Source: Monosporascus cannonballus (lineage: Eukaryota > Ascomycota > Sordariomycetes > Xylariales). Taken from it: DNA of 64,000 nucleotides. Below, one piece after another: positions 1-11,551 of this stretch. The stretch covers positions 107,159 through 171,158 of the forward strand of contig QJNS01000699.1 of the NCBI GenBank assembly GCA_004154925.1, in the 5' to 3' direction. The first letter of the stretch is position 1. Each line of letters begins with the position of its first letter. Position numbers and translations under genes: made by a program. The notes beneath the pieces were generated by a model. It saw nothing but the letters and a program-made list of their open reading frames with translations. It had not been told where the DNA came from and did no database searches.

Positions 1-507
1 TATCACCTACGGATCTTCAGGGATGGTTATCGCTAAAGGGGCCAAGAAGGAATAACATTAGCGGCCGAGGCGACTGGTAATTCGAAGCAAGAGGTATATA
101 TATAGACGAAAAAAATCTGTGTGGGACCACGTTTGAAAACAAGAATCATTTCATCATGGGATCCAGAGGGTACTCGACGCGACGTTTTTTTTTTTCTTCA
201 TTAACGGGGAATCTATGGCTCGCGATCCTGTCTTCCCGCCAGCAGCTTCTGACAATGGCTATAACGACCAACGCCGACACGCTGGTGGCAGCGCAGCTCT
301 AGATTATAGTGTTTATGGGCATGCCTCGCATCCCAGCTTCGGGAGCCGTCTCTATAGTAGTACGCTGTCGCCGAGCAACACTATCCTCTCAAGCAGGTAC
401 GTTGGCGGAGGCGAACTCCATCACTTCCTAAGACGTCGGGCGTCCCCAGACGAGCTGGGCCTTGCGTCTGCGCTTCCTCAGGAACTGCGTAGAACCTCCT
501 GTCAAGT
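1..507. other. Noncoding flank downstream of PP2A gene
   Basis: This stretch holds no gene I can recognise. It lies beyond the TAA of the PP2A gene and probably contains its 3' UTR. A short AT dinucleotide run sits near 93-105 and a T-run near 185-196. The 101-codon open frame on the plus strand (215-520) has no recognisable domain and runs antisense into the last PP2A exon. Confidence 0.5.
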
Positions 508-2029
508 TTATAGGAAGTAGTCCGGTGTCCCTGTGAAGTTATCATATTAGTATGCGGTTGAGGATGGCTCGAATATGAAGTACGCATCAGAGCTACGTGA
601 GACAATAACGGACGCGGGGAGGGGCCTTACGTCGAGAAACCATCGGCTCGCCAGCCCGAGGGCAAGGGTCAAATTGTAGGCTTTAGAAACTTGATGTTAG
701 GGCGATCCGTTCGAAAAGGGCTTCCTTCGTATGAAGATCTCTAGGGACCACTCACAAGGTATACTTCAGATGCTCGTCGATCTCCATAATGGCCGCTTGG
801 TTACCGCACCTGTAGCAGTAGTTGGGAGCTAAGGGGGGTTGGTTGGTCAGTGCCGCTGAACATACCATACCCAGGGGTGGGAGTACGACTTACCGGAGAA
901 TATGGTTACGACGTTCCTGTCTTGAGACCAATTGTAGCCTTCCATGACCAATTGGTGCGCCCTCGCAATCAGGGTTAAACCGTTGTTATGGTTGAACGCC
1001 TCAGAGATATCCTGGCCGAAGGTATAGCCGGCACCACGGGGCGAGATGCCCCAGCCGCAGCGGTCGTCGGGGTCGGACCACAAGAGGTCGCACATGGGTC
1101 CCTCGTGGGGAACTTCTTGGATTCGGTCAAGGGCCCTGATGTTGTCGAGAGTATCGATGCTGGGCGACAAGCCTCCGTGCAGACAGAAGATCTGGTTATC
1201 GATCAAGGCAGTGAGAGGAAGATAGTCGAAGAGGTCGGTGAAGAACTTCCAGACGTTGGCGTTGCCGTACTTGCGCAGGCACTCGTCGTAGAAGCCGTAG
1301 ACTTGTGTGATCTGGCGCGACTCGTGGTTACCTCGCAGGATAGTGATGCGCTGGGGGTATCTGATCTTGAGAGCGACGAGTAGCGTGACGGTCTCGACAG
1401 AGTAGTATCCTCGGTCAACATAGTCGCCTATACGAGGGCAATAAATAAGCACGGCACCGTCATAGCAGAGTCTGGTGGGCGACCCTTATAACGTACCCAT
1501 GAAGAGGTAGTTGGTATCCGGGTTGGGACCGCCGATCTTGAACAGCTCCATGAGGTCGTGGAATTGACCGTGGATATCGCCGCAGACCGTCACCGGGCAT
1601 TTCTGAATAGCAGGTCAGGGGCTGCAGCTAGGGCAGGGTCTCGGGGGTGACGACGTACTACTGGCTGGACGTTGGACTCCTCTTGTAGAACTTCTCTTGC
1701 CTGTAAAGATGAGACATCAGCATCGTGTCATGGCGCTGCCCAACAAAGACATATATAAATATATAAATATATAAATATATATATATATATATATGAATAG
1801 TGCAGCAGCCGACAAGGCGCGGGTCACGCAGACGGCGCACGAGAGGTGATAGCAGGACGACGTAACGGACCTTATCGCAGAGCCTCTGGACATCGGCCTC
1901 GGATAGTTGTTTGCAGTTCATCAGGTTCTCGATCCAGCCATCGAGGGTAGGGATGGTCGTCGGCTCTGAGGAGGGCATGGGGGCCAGATCGGTGGGAACC
2001 CGCCCAACGTCCTCCATGTTGGTATCCAT
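508..2029 (-). CDS. pph-1: Serine/threonine protein phosphatase PP2A catalytic subunit
   Basis: This is the catalytic C subunit of protein phosphatase 2A, a metal-dependent Ser/Thr phosphatase that works in the A-B-C heterotrimer in cytoplasm and nucleus. My exons are 2029-1871, 1700-1659, 1602-1497, 1427-894, 828-756, 680-631 and 530-508, which close in frame to 328 aa. All three metallophosphatase motifs are present: GDIHG, GDYVDRG and GNHE, plus the PP2A-type segment [17 protein letters not shown] and [11 protein letters not shown]. The last 23-nt exon encodes TPDYFL, the C-terminal motif whose Leu is methylated in PP2A and which separates it from PP1, PP4 and PP6. The N-terminus carries about 20 extra residues compared with the usual 309-aa protein. 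Intron 1 (1701-1870) contains an AT microsatellite. Family identity is certain; exon edges rest on splice motifs and phase. Confidence 0.95.
1750..1795. repeat. AT-rich microsatellite in PP2A intron 1
   Basis: Repeats of TATAAA/TATATA followed by a pure TA run lie inside the 170-bp first intron of the PP2A gene. The intron is longer than its five siblings, and the repeat explains much of the excess. Confidence 0.85.
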
Positions 2030-3234
2030 GATGTTTGGGCTTCTATTTATTAGGACGCGGAGTTGTTGATCGGGATGGCGAGGATGATGACGATGACGAT
2101 GTGCGTATGTGCCGGCGGGGTATCGCGTATTCTATCGTGAGGTCTGGTCTCCAAAGCACGTTCTCTAGGGAAATGTCGGGCGATGCAGTAAAGAATAATC
2201 GGTATCCGCTTGGAAAAACGAGAAAAGAAAAAAAAAGAAAAGAAGAGAGAGCAAATGGCCAAAGGTTGATGGGATCGCAGGCAGTTACGTCAAAGGGTCT
2301 TCGAGAAGTATGAACCAATTGTCTATCGTAGTTGGGTCGAGATGGATGTAAGTTAGGGGTCGGCTTAGGCGGGGGGTTCCCGATCTAGGCAAAGGCGAGG
2401 ACGAGGGGGGAGAGGGACCGGTCGCGTGGTCACCCGAAATACAATTCTTCCTTTGGTTTAGGGATATTAATTATACTTCGTGCCTTGCTTGGATCAGAAC
2501 AGGGTTGCTCTTGTGGTGGTTGTTTGTCGTCGTCGTTAAAAAGGGAAAAATATCAACCACGAAATTGCAGATATTGGGAAGATAGACAATTGAGCAGATA
2601 TCGACGAAAGGATATGATTGACTGACTACACAGGGCAGACTTGTTATTATGATAACCGGTAATGCTGCCTTTTGGGGGGGGGAGGGGGGGGACTTGGCTG
2701 ACCCGGCTTTGAATTGCAGCCGGGTTTTGTTTTGTTTTTTTCTGGGTTACGAGTCTAGGTACCTCAGGGAGGGTGATGATACAAAGTCCGTCTGTCAGTC
2801 ACTCATAAGCGGGCCGATGGGCTCGTAGTGGGCTGGCAGGCAGGCGATGTCTTTTGTGCAGTGTTCCCCCTATTGCTCCCTAAGCCTTTCACACGAGGTT
2901 GGGCACCCTTCATTCAGCCTTAGGTACCCGTAACCCTGACCCGGTCTGCGACATCCTTGTTATTAATTGACCGTCAAGCCACGTTAAAACTGCGTAAAGT
3001 GCATGCATGCTATGACACCAGCGGAACCGCCCCNNNNNNNNNNCCCCCCCACCCCCCCCCCCCCCCCCCCCCCCGCACCCCCCCCCCCCCCCCCCCCAAA
3101 CAAAAGAACCTCATCCCATCCGAAACCGCCTCGTGAAAATCGTACAGCTAGCTAGCTACCTTCCAGTCCTGAAACCTGCAGGACTCTCCACCGTGCGTCG
3201 GGCGAGGTGTAAACCAGTTAAGCACGATAACTGA
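2030..3234. other. Intergenic: PP2A promoter side and exo84 3' side
   Basis: No gene is seen. The part next to 2030 should hold the PP2A promoter and 5' UTR, including a GAT/GAC-rich repeat near 2079-2100 and an A/G-rich run near 2218-2250. A broken G-run lies at 2674-2690. The exo84 end of the interval contains the N gap and poly-C tract listed separately. Confidence 0.5.
3034..3097. other. Assembly gap (10 N) in a poly-C tract
   Basis: Ten N at 3034-3043 are followed by an almost pure C tract up to 3097, broken by A at 3051 and GCA at 3075-3077. The true length and content here are unknown. Homopolymer C of this length commonly stalls sequencing, so the gap is likely a sizing artefact and not a real junction. 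Confidence 0.9.
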
Positions 3235-5378
3235 TTACGCAGCGTGCTGTGTCAACCCAAGTCCGACAGGCCCGTCGGCCGCCGGCCTGGGCTGCACGTC
3301 CCTGCCCACGAGGTCCCTGAAATCCAGCTGAACCTCCTCGAGCATCTTCGCGTGCAGCCTCGCCCTCTGCATGCACGTCTGCCACGCCTCCCCGCCCTTT
3401 TCCACGCTGCTGAGCTGCCGGGCGAGGATCGCGTTGAACGCGTCCACCTCCTCCTTGGCCCACTTGACACACGCGCTCATCATCGGCTGCGGGAAGCAGC
3501 TCTGGAAACAGCTGACCGTGTTCCTGATGATGCTGAAGTAGACGAAGGAGAGCTGCCAGATGTAGGCGTGCAGGTCGCCTTGGAAGATGCATTGCCTGAA
3601 TTACGTCAGTCAGCACTCGTACCATGCCCGCTAACGCTCCGTAACACGTACCTGGAGCGTTTTTGAATCAGGTCGCCCCTGGCCTCGAGATACGCCTCTC
3701 TCGCACGGTCCTCGAATCCCAGCCGGGTGAGCCGGCCGACGTTGCGTTTCGTCTTCGACTGCTCGCTGTGTGTCTCGATGAGCTCTCTCAGGATTAGTCC
3801 GGCTAACCTAGTACTCCTTTCCTCGACCTTAAAGTTGATAAAATCTTGGGCGATGACGTTGTTCTTCAGGCCACGAGCAAGGCTTTCCAGGCTCTCCACT
3901 CGATCGACCGCTAGATCAAACTGCTGAAGAGCGATGTCTATATCGAGCTCATCCATCTGCCCCTCGACCCAGCGTAGGTTCTGCTGCTTGCCGTCCACTT
4001 CGATTAGCATGTCCTTGATGTCGGACAAGGTCTCGAGCAGCTCCGTCTTTTGTAGCAGGCCGGGATCGCGCGACGCAAAGTAGTTGATCGTCTCCTTGGC
4101 CTTGTTGTTCGCTTCCATTTCGGACTGCAGGCTTTTGCGTAGCTCCTCGACGGCCTTTCGGATGTTGAGCATCAGGGTCGTTTTCACGGGATCTTCGGTT
4201 TTCTCCGTCCGATAGATGAAAGACTCCTGCCCGACCCCTCGGACCATGATGGCATCCGTGAGCTTGAGCTTGTTCCGACCACCAGACGATTCGTTCGTCC
4301 CCGTCATGTCGGTGACCTCGATGTCCAACAAGGGCCAGCAGCGATCGGCGACCAGCTTCGTCATGGGCCCCCGCACGTTTTCCGGCGCGTCGACCTTCCG
4401 CTTCTTGCGCGACGCGACGAGTAGATGGTCGTTCAGGAGGAACACATGCATCGAGCGTCTCGGCTTGTAAGTCGCATTATCTAGCTCGATCCAGGCGCCG
4501 GCGTTTTGAACGACATGGCGACCCATGGAATTAGGCAGGAACTTTTGTGATCCCTCGACGTTCTTGTAGAGTGCCTGCATCTGGGAGTTCCACAGGGCCG
4601 TCCGGTCAGCAACAGAGCTTCGCTTGTCCCTCTTGCTCAAGCCCGTAGAGAATGTCCCGTTGACGGAAGCATCGCTGTTGTTGCTCGACGCGTTTCTGAG
4701 CGCAGTGGTGTTCGCCTTCAGCTCCTCGAACACGTTCCGCAGCGAGCGCATCTCGGCTTTAAGCTTCTCGGCCTCTTTGCTGATCTTGATGAACTGCGTC
4801 CGGTTCTGGTAGACGCTCTGCTGCAAGTCGGCGGAGGCCTTGGCTCTGGCTTTCCGCAACTCGTTTTCGTAGTTCCGGATCCCCTCTTCGTCGGCCTCGC
4901 TTAGAATGCTTGCGACATATTGATCAACGACGAGTTTCGGGTTCGCGAGGGCGTCTTTGTCGAAAGCCGGCGCCGCACCGGCTCCTCCTCCGCCCGCCGG
5001 CCGCTCTCGCGACGGGGGCGGCCGCTGCTGGCGGGACTCGCCAAACCTGGAGGCATCGAAGCGGGGAACGGGCGGGGCGGTCGCGTCGGAGCTCCCGGCG
5101 GGCAGATTGTTGAAGCGCGTGGAATATCGGCGCTTGACGAGATCGCCGGGCTTCCCCCCGGCCGAAGGGGGCGGGCGGGGGCGCGGACGGGGTGGGGGTT
5201 GAGGTGGAGGTGGTTGCGCCGGCGGGGGAACTCCTGCCGAGGGTCTGGCTCCAATACTCCTCGGGACGGGCACATCTTCGTTGGGGATAGGTTCTGAGAT
5301 CTGCCTGGGAGCGCTTATGACGGGTCGGGTCTTTCGCTTAGAGCTGCGGAGCGAGATCTTATGCTTCTCCTCAGACAT
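3235..5378 (-). CDS. exo84: Exocyst complex subunit Exo84
   Basis: Exo84 is one of the eight exocyst subunits that tether secretory vesicles to the plasma membrane at sites of polarised growth such as hyphal tips. The two exons are 5378-3652 and 3595-3235, separated by a 56-bp intron (GTACGT...TTCAG), giving 695 aa. The start MSEEKHKISLRSSKRK with the nearby motif SAPRQISEP is the conserved Exo84 N-terminus. A low-complexity Pro/Arg-rich stretch follows (about residues 50-75), then a charged coiled-coil segment (about 140-225), a PH-like domain (about 270-420, with LLNDHLLVASRKKRK) and a C-terminal Exo84 helical domain ending near LTQHAA. The gene is divergent from tom20, 946 bp away. Confidence 0.93.
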
Positions 5379-6324
5379 CTCGGGCGATCAGGGCCGGCTG
5401 GCTGGGGTAACTGGGGAATTGGTTCCGACTCTAGGCGCGCAAGTAGAAGCGCAAAAGGGCTGACATTCGAAAGGAATTCGCGGGAACTGATCAACTATAT
5501 TACGCAGGAGTTGGTCAATTTAGAACGGCGAGGGTACGGCAGCCTAATTGACGGGAGAGTAGGCCCCTGGGCTTATGCCAGTAAGAGGATTCGGCTTGAA
5601 CAAGTAGAGAATCCACCGGCGACTTGAGGCTGGTGAGGTTTTGATTGAATAGGGAGGGGAGCATTGACCACACGAAGACTGTCTCTGGCTGCCAGCTTCT
5701 TGGTGAAATGTGAAATGCAGCCGCTGGAATAAGACGTTACCGGGTTCCTGTAAGTACGTACCTATTATGCAAGTACCTAGGTTGCCGAAGGACGGGAGTC
5801 GGGCACTCGGTGTCGGAACCATTCGATGGCCGGCGGAAAGGGTGGAGCCCTCAAACTTACCTACCTGCATACCTACCTAGTATGCCGCTATCGAGGCGCA
5901 GGTAAAGTACATTAGCCCCCTCGGCTTGCCGCTTGGGTACCTACAGGAAAGTATCGCCGTATCGGTGACAATCGAATGGAGGGCTCCGATAAAAAAAAAG
6001 TATGGCTGGCTGGCTGGGATGGATGGATTTGGATTGATGGATGGATGGATGGATGGGTGCTGGGGGGGGCGCCAATAATAATAAGCTCTTCTACTTGGTT
6101 CTTGAGAAAGAAGCGCTTCAACACTCTCCCGCAAAACCGCCCTGCCCTGCCCCTGCCCTTGCCCTCGTGTGGTCTCTAACTTGGATCGATCTACTGGCGC
6201 TGCTTGTTCTGTATCATACGCGAATTGGCAACATTATAATCTTTTTCGAATATCCGAAAATCTTTTCCCACTTGCCTACCAGGTACCTCCCACCTCCGTT
6301 CACCTTTCGATCCGAACTTCCACA
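5379..6324. promoter_or_regulatory. Divergent promoter region exo84 / tom20
   Basis: This 946-bp interval lies between the two start codons, so it must hold both promoters. Visible elements are repeated ACCTACCT/TACC motifs near 5755-5780 and 5860-5882, a (GGAT)n run at about 6017-6058 and a pyrimidine-rich segment just upstream of the tom20 ATG (6265-6320). No TATA box is called with confidence. Confidence 0.5.
6017..6058. repeat. (GGAT)n microsatellite
   Basis: Imperfect tandem copies of the tetranucleotide GGAT/GATG in the exo84-tom20 promoter interval. The short open frames through it are only the repeat read in three frames. Confidence 0.85.
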
Positions 6325-7326
6325 ATGGTACAGACCAGCACGGTAGCGACGATATCAGCCGCAACCATAGCCACCGGCCTCCTCGGTACGTCAGCCGCCT
6401 ACCTACCCTTCGCATCGCAAGACCTCTCTGCCCAGGCTACGTGCCTACATGCCTACCTACTCGGTTGCGTCCCAGTCCCTGTTCCATTGCACACGCCCGC
6501 CCGCATCCGCACGTCATGCCCATCCCACGCCAGCTTAGTCCGAGTAACCTCCGCGCCACACGTGTTGCTGTCGTATTGGCTCCCCCCCGGGAAGCTGACA
6601 TGAGCCGCCCGACGAATCGGCGCGTGGATAGCCTACATAGTCTACTTCGACTACAACCGGCGCAAGAATGCCGACTTCCGGCGCTCGCTGCGGCGGGAGG
6701 AGCGCCGGCAGGCCCGCGTCGAGAAGGAGATGACCGCCGCCCAGATCCAGGGGAGGAAGAAGCAGATCCACGCCGCCGTCGACAGCGCCCTCGAGGAGGG
6801 CTTCCCCACCGGCGTCAACGAGAAGGAGCAGTTCTTCATGGACCACGTCCAGCAGGGCGAGGGCCTGGCCCAAGATCGTGAGTTCTCCTCCCACGTCCCC
6901 GCCTCCCGTAGTAGTGGTGGCGCTAGTAGGAGCGGCCGGAATATGGGAGAGGCGGCGGCGGGAGATTAAAGCATCGGGTTGGCTGACCGGAATGGATTGC
7001 GACTCGCAGCGTCGAGGACGGTAGACGCCGCCCTCATGTTCTACAAGGCACTTAAGGTGTACCCGATTCCCAAAGACCTGGTCGAGATCTACGACAAGAC
7101 CGTGGACAAGGTAAGGAGACGATGCCGCCCAAACTAACCAGGGACGACAGGCCGAGCAGAACGGTGTGAGTCGGACGAGAGTAGAGTATCCGCTGACCTC
7201 CCGCTCCCCCAGCGCGTAATTGACGTTATGGCCGAGATGATCGCCTACGACAAGGACCTCCGAATCGACGACCTCATGCCGCGAGGATTCAGCGCCGCCG
7301 ACCTGCCTCATCCGGGCCTGGACTAG
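6325..7326 (+). CDS. tom20: Mitochondrial import receptor subunit Tom20
   Basis: Tom20 is the presequence receptor of the TOM complex in the mitochondrial outer membrane. The four exons are 6325-6385, 6632-6877, 7010-7110 and 7213-7326, which close in frame to 173 aa. The N-terminus [16 protein letters not shown] plus [13 protein letters not shown] forms the single membrane anchor. A basic, Arg-rich segment ([15 protein letters not shown]) follows, and the cytosolic receptor domain carries [16 protein letters not shown] and the tetratricopeptide-like part [20 protein letters not shown]. The exon 2-3 junction recreates the family sequence LAQDPS. The acidic, Pro-containing C-terminus ends PHPGLD. 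Length is close to other fungal Tom20 proteins. The gene converges on tyw1. Confidence 0.93.
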
Positions 7327-7818
7327 GGCTGGCCGACGAACGAGACGGACCGGCCTTGCCGCAGTAGCGAGCAAGCTTAAGACACCACACTCCCTCCCCT
7401 CTCCGGCAGAATACTCTTCGCACAAGACCCTTCGAGAACCGGCGCATCAGCCAGCTCTCATCTCCGACAAAGAGATCGGCGGCCCGCGAAAGCTTCCTGG
7501 TTATCGGTTGGCCAGGTCAATTGTTTAGGACCATCATGACAAAATAAAAAGGTGTATGATATAATACGGGACCGCGGTTTATGTTTTTTGACCGCCCCGT
7601 CCCCTTTGTGTATCCATAGATTAGGGGCTGGTAAAACTTGTACATTTTATGATGACGCCCCGTGCGGGGCGATATAGATGAACGATGGATCACGATTCCT
7701 TTTGCCAAAGCTCGGCCCCAGGCCCCAGATCCTTTGAAACCTCACCCGTATCGCCCGGGAGAGCAGCCCGGCGCACATCTCATGTAGTATACATACATAC
7801 ACCCCCTCGCACCATCGC
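7327..7818. other. Convergent 3' region tom20 / tyw1
   Basis: This 492-bp interval lies between two stop codons and should contain both 3' UTRs and polyadenylation signals. An A-rich stretch (near 7538-7565) is compatible with a polyadenylation region. I see no gene. Confidence 0.5.
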
Positions 7819-10214
7819 CTAAGCCTCGATCTTCCTCCCCTTGCGATCGACCCGCTCGTCGCGCGGGTCGAACCCGCCGTTGCCCCAGGTGGCCCACTCG
7901 GGCGTCGCCTCGCCCATGTACTCCTCGGGGGTCCACTCGCCGTCGGGCCCGCGCTCCTCGAGCAGCTCGAAGAAGCGGTCGTAGTCGATGCGCGTGTGCC
8001 AGCGGCCCTCGACGCGGAAGCGCTCGCTGGCCAGCAGCACGCAGCAGCTGTGGGCGTGCTCGGCCGCGATGCCGTACCCGAGCCCGCGCTCCCGCAGCCT
8101 GCGGTCGAGCGCCTCGACGAAGGCCGTCACCTCGGCGTAGAAGGGCACGTTGGCCATGCTGAGGCCGCCGCCGTCCTTGCCGCCCGAGGAGGACGTGCCG
8201 CAGTACGTGACGCCCTTGACCTCCACGAAGCACGGCAGCCCGCGCTCCACGAGGTCCGCGTAGCCCTCGACCTCGTCCTCGACGTTGAAGCCCTTGACGA
8301 GGGTGAGGCGGAAGACGGTGCGCTGGCGGAAGCGGCGCTCGCGCAGGATGTCGAGGCAGCGCAGGAAGCGCTCCCAGAAGTCGCGGTGCAGCGGGCGGTC
8401 GATGCGCCGCAGGCTCTCGCGGTTGCTCGCGTCGATGGACACGTAGAGCTGCGTCACGGCCTTGAGCGCCGCCAGCTGGTCCGGGTGCTGCGCGTTGCAC
8501 ACGAGGAAGCTCGAGATGCGCTCGCCGTGCAGCAGCGCCAGGAACTCGTTGATGTGCGGGTAGAAGATGGGCTCGCCCACGAGGCTCAGCGCGCAGTGCC
8601 GGATCCGCATCGCCTCGGCGAACCGCTCCGCCCGCACCCCGGGGACGCCCCGCATCATCTTGATCTTCTGGTAGTGGCCCGCCTTGACACCGTCGAAGAT
8701 CAGATCCGGCGGGTCCACCACCCAGCGCCACGTCGTGCCCACGGGGTTCGTCCCGTGTCTCCAGCAGAAGACGCATTTGTTGGAGCACGAGAGAGACGGC
8801 GTCGTCTCCATGCACTGGTGCGAGTTGATACCGTAGAAGGAGAATTTGTAGCAGCTCCCGCGCCCGCGCAGGGCCGATTTTGTCCACCGGCATATCTTAA
8901 CGCCAGAATGGGACCCCACAATCGAATAGCCCTGTTTGGTGAGGGCAGCATATGTTGGAGAGCTCTTGGGTACCATCTCCTTGACCGTCTGGGGAGGCTT
9001 CTTTGAGGTTTTGCTGTACGTTGTGAAGTCGACGGCAATAGGTGCACGGCCAGTTGTGTCATTCGCGTCTGCTCGAGACGACTTCATAATTCTTCCTAGG
9101 TCTTCCACGTCGTCGATATCCCTCGTACTCTTCTTGAAATTCTTGGGCTTCACTGGCTCGTCGACGACCACATCCCCCTCATCATCTTCGCCGGATACGT
9201 ATTCATCATCGCTCTCGACAGCATCGCCACTCCCCGGTACTCCATCCCCAAGGCACCCGGTCTTGGCTATCTGCCTCACTACTTCCGTCACGCCTCCCGT
9301 CCATTCAGCCAGTCTTTCTTTTAAATCGCCCTTTGGATCACCCATACCCAGAGGGTAGGCTCTCTTTCGACCGGTGAGCTTGGCCATCCACTTATCGACC
9401 TCCTTAGCCTGGAAGCAGAAACCCTCTTCCTCGGTTGGCCATCCTTCTTGATCCCCAAGCCCAAACACAGAGTAACCTAGTAAGCCTGCCAGGGACGCTT
9501 TGTCGATTCTGAAATCATTATGCGTCTCTTTCAAATGCTCGAGCAAATTGTCGTTCATGGTATCAATATTATAGCTGGGGAGGAGGATAAGATAGAAGTA
9601 ATCAACCGGTTGGCTGGCTTCTGCCGACTTGGGCGGACTGATAAAGAATTCATCGTAGTCTATCTGGGTCAAGTCCAGCAGTTGAGGCTTCAGAAAAACC
9701 CGGTCCGACTCAGAGGTTTGATCTAATAAGGAAGCCTCCAAAGTTGCGGCAAACTGCTTCGCAGTTCGTTCAGTGCTTCCTGTTAAAGAGGAGAAGAAGA
9801 CGAGAATCTGCACCCGCCGCTGGGGAGCGAGATGCACGGCGGATTTAGGGCCATTTGCCTTCCGCAGTTCGCCTTTGATGCGCCGCGGTCCACTCGACGA
9901 TTCCTTGGTAGTCGAGAGGGAGATCTTCTCTTCGGCCACGAGCTCAACCGGCAAGCTCTTCCCAGACTCGAGCTTTGGCGAACCCGCGCTCTTTTCCTGT
10001 CTCTGGCTCAGTTGTAGATAAAGCCAGACCGCAAAGAGAACAGCTGTTGTTGCGCCAAGAACTGAGGCTCGGTGAAGATGCCATAACTCAAGAAAGCCTG
10101 ACAGTTAAAAAAAAACCGAAGTTTCAGCGCGTGTAAAGAGTGTTTAAGAGAGGACAACCTACCAGTCAAGCCCCTGCTACCATCGGCAACAGACCCCCAG
10201 AATGTGGCCGACAT
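7819..10214 (-). CDS. tyw1: tRNA 4-demethylwyosine synthase (radical SAM)
   Basis: Tyw1 makes 4-demethylwyosine from N1-methylguanosine-37 of tRNA-Phe using pyruvate, the second step of wybutosine synthesis. Exons are 10214-10163 and 10097-7819 (intron GTAGGT...TGTCAG), giving 776 aa. Exon 1 runs in frame into a hydrophobic segment (about residues 30-50, SVLGATTAVLFAVWLYLQ) that would anchor the enzyme to a membrane. Then come a flavodoxin-like FMN domain (from about 110, with FFSSLTGSTERTAKQFA), an acidic linker (about 310-345), and the radical-SAM core with the 4Fe-4S motif CSNKCVFC (about 453-460) followed by WRHGTNP, and the C-terminal wyosine-forming domain. The acidic and basic linkers are variable in the family. 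Starting at 9954 would lose the anchor, so I prefer the spliced start. Confidence 0.94.
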
Positions 10215-11486
10215 GTTTCCTTTTCAACTGAAATTCTTTAAGATTGGTCATGTTTCCGGGGGGGCAAAATTATTCGATGGAGGGGCATTCATTTACCATT
10301 ACAGATTGATAAAGCGTTCTGCTACGTGATGAATTATAGCGGGATTATTCATATAAGCGGCATTAGCCGTTGGACCGTATCTTTACTCAGGCATCACCCG
10401 TATAAACACCTTAAACCAAATGCAACAAATGATGGGAACGGTGACGATGGCAAACATGGCGACACATCTAGCAGGAAGCCAAACACAGCAACATGGATAA
10501 TAAGCATTGTATTCGTAAGAAACTGAGATAGCGAACCGAATTAACTAGAGCCCCTGCGAGGAACCCCGTCTACACCGAGTGTGACAGGCCAGATAGTAGG
10601 ATAGCCTCGCTGACCCCCTTCGACTTGTAATAGCCCAGCCAATAAAATAAAATAAAAATAAGATTGAATAAAATCAAATAAAGCCAATCCCTGCTTGTTC
10701 GTGGCTAGAGGGAAGGCTGAAGTGGTTGTGATCCAAGCAAAACTGATCTAAGTAAGTCGATGTGACTTGCTGACATTTGGAATGGAAGGGTTATTCACGA
10801 GATGCTACGTCTTATTATCATCCCAAACCCGACGTGTACAAAGTTCGTCCTCATCCAACTCAACGCCGGCCCTCCGCAAACAGGCCCTTGATCTCGTAGT
10901 ATGCATCGTGGTTCAGGGCCGATTCGTCATGATTATTTCAAGCGAACCGTAGCAAGATATCGCGAATCTCCGGTGCATGTCACGCATGTCGTCCCAGTAT
11001 TCCCTGGCTGATACATCATATCCACCAGCCGCATAATCTGCGCGATCCGCCCACACTCTTCCCAAAGGACTAGTTTCTTCAGGGACACGAGCAGTCTCTT
11101 CTCGAGTTCGGTATCCCTCGTGTCAGTCTGGACCCCACCAACGCAAATAGCTCCACAGAGCATGATTCGAGGCTGAAGCTTCTGATCGCAGTGTGCTGGT
11201 GAATATACGGCACGGTATTTTCTGTAGCAAACGAAGCCATCCTCGGTGTCCTGTGATTGTTGCTATTGGTCGGAGGCATAACGCGTTAGGGGAGCGACTT
11301 CCGAGATAGATGGCAAATGGTGCGGCAGAGGACTGGGGGGCCAAGACGGGTTTATGTTTCCCAAGTCGCGCGTGGCACTAGACGTGGTAAGGATATCGTC
11401 GGTTGGTATGTCTCAGTTCCGTCGTTCTCTTGCGCGGTGTGAGAGGGGGGGGGGGGGGGCGTAACGCCCAGTCGGGGACGGCCCCC

Positions 11487-11551
<65 letters not shown>

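Noticed and set aside
215..520. 101-codon plus-strand ORF near the left edge
   Set aside because: No domain, and it overlaps the last PP2A exon in antisense; nothing supports it beyond openness.
988..1383. 131-codon ORF antisense to PP2A and similar long shadow frames over exo84, tyw1 and dynein
   Set aside because: GC-rich third positions of the real genes keep opposite frames open; the sense frames carry the family motifs.
7742..8893. 383-codon Arg/Ala-rich frame overlapping tyw1
   Set aside because: It is an out-of-frame shadow of the GC-rich radical-SAM domain with biased Arg/Ala/Pro composition.
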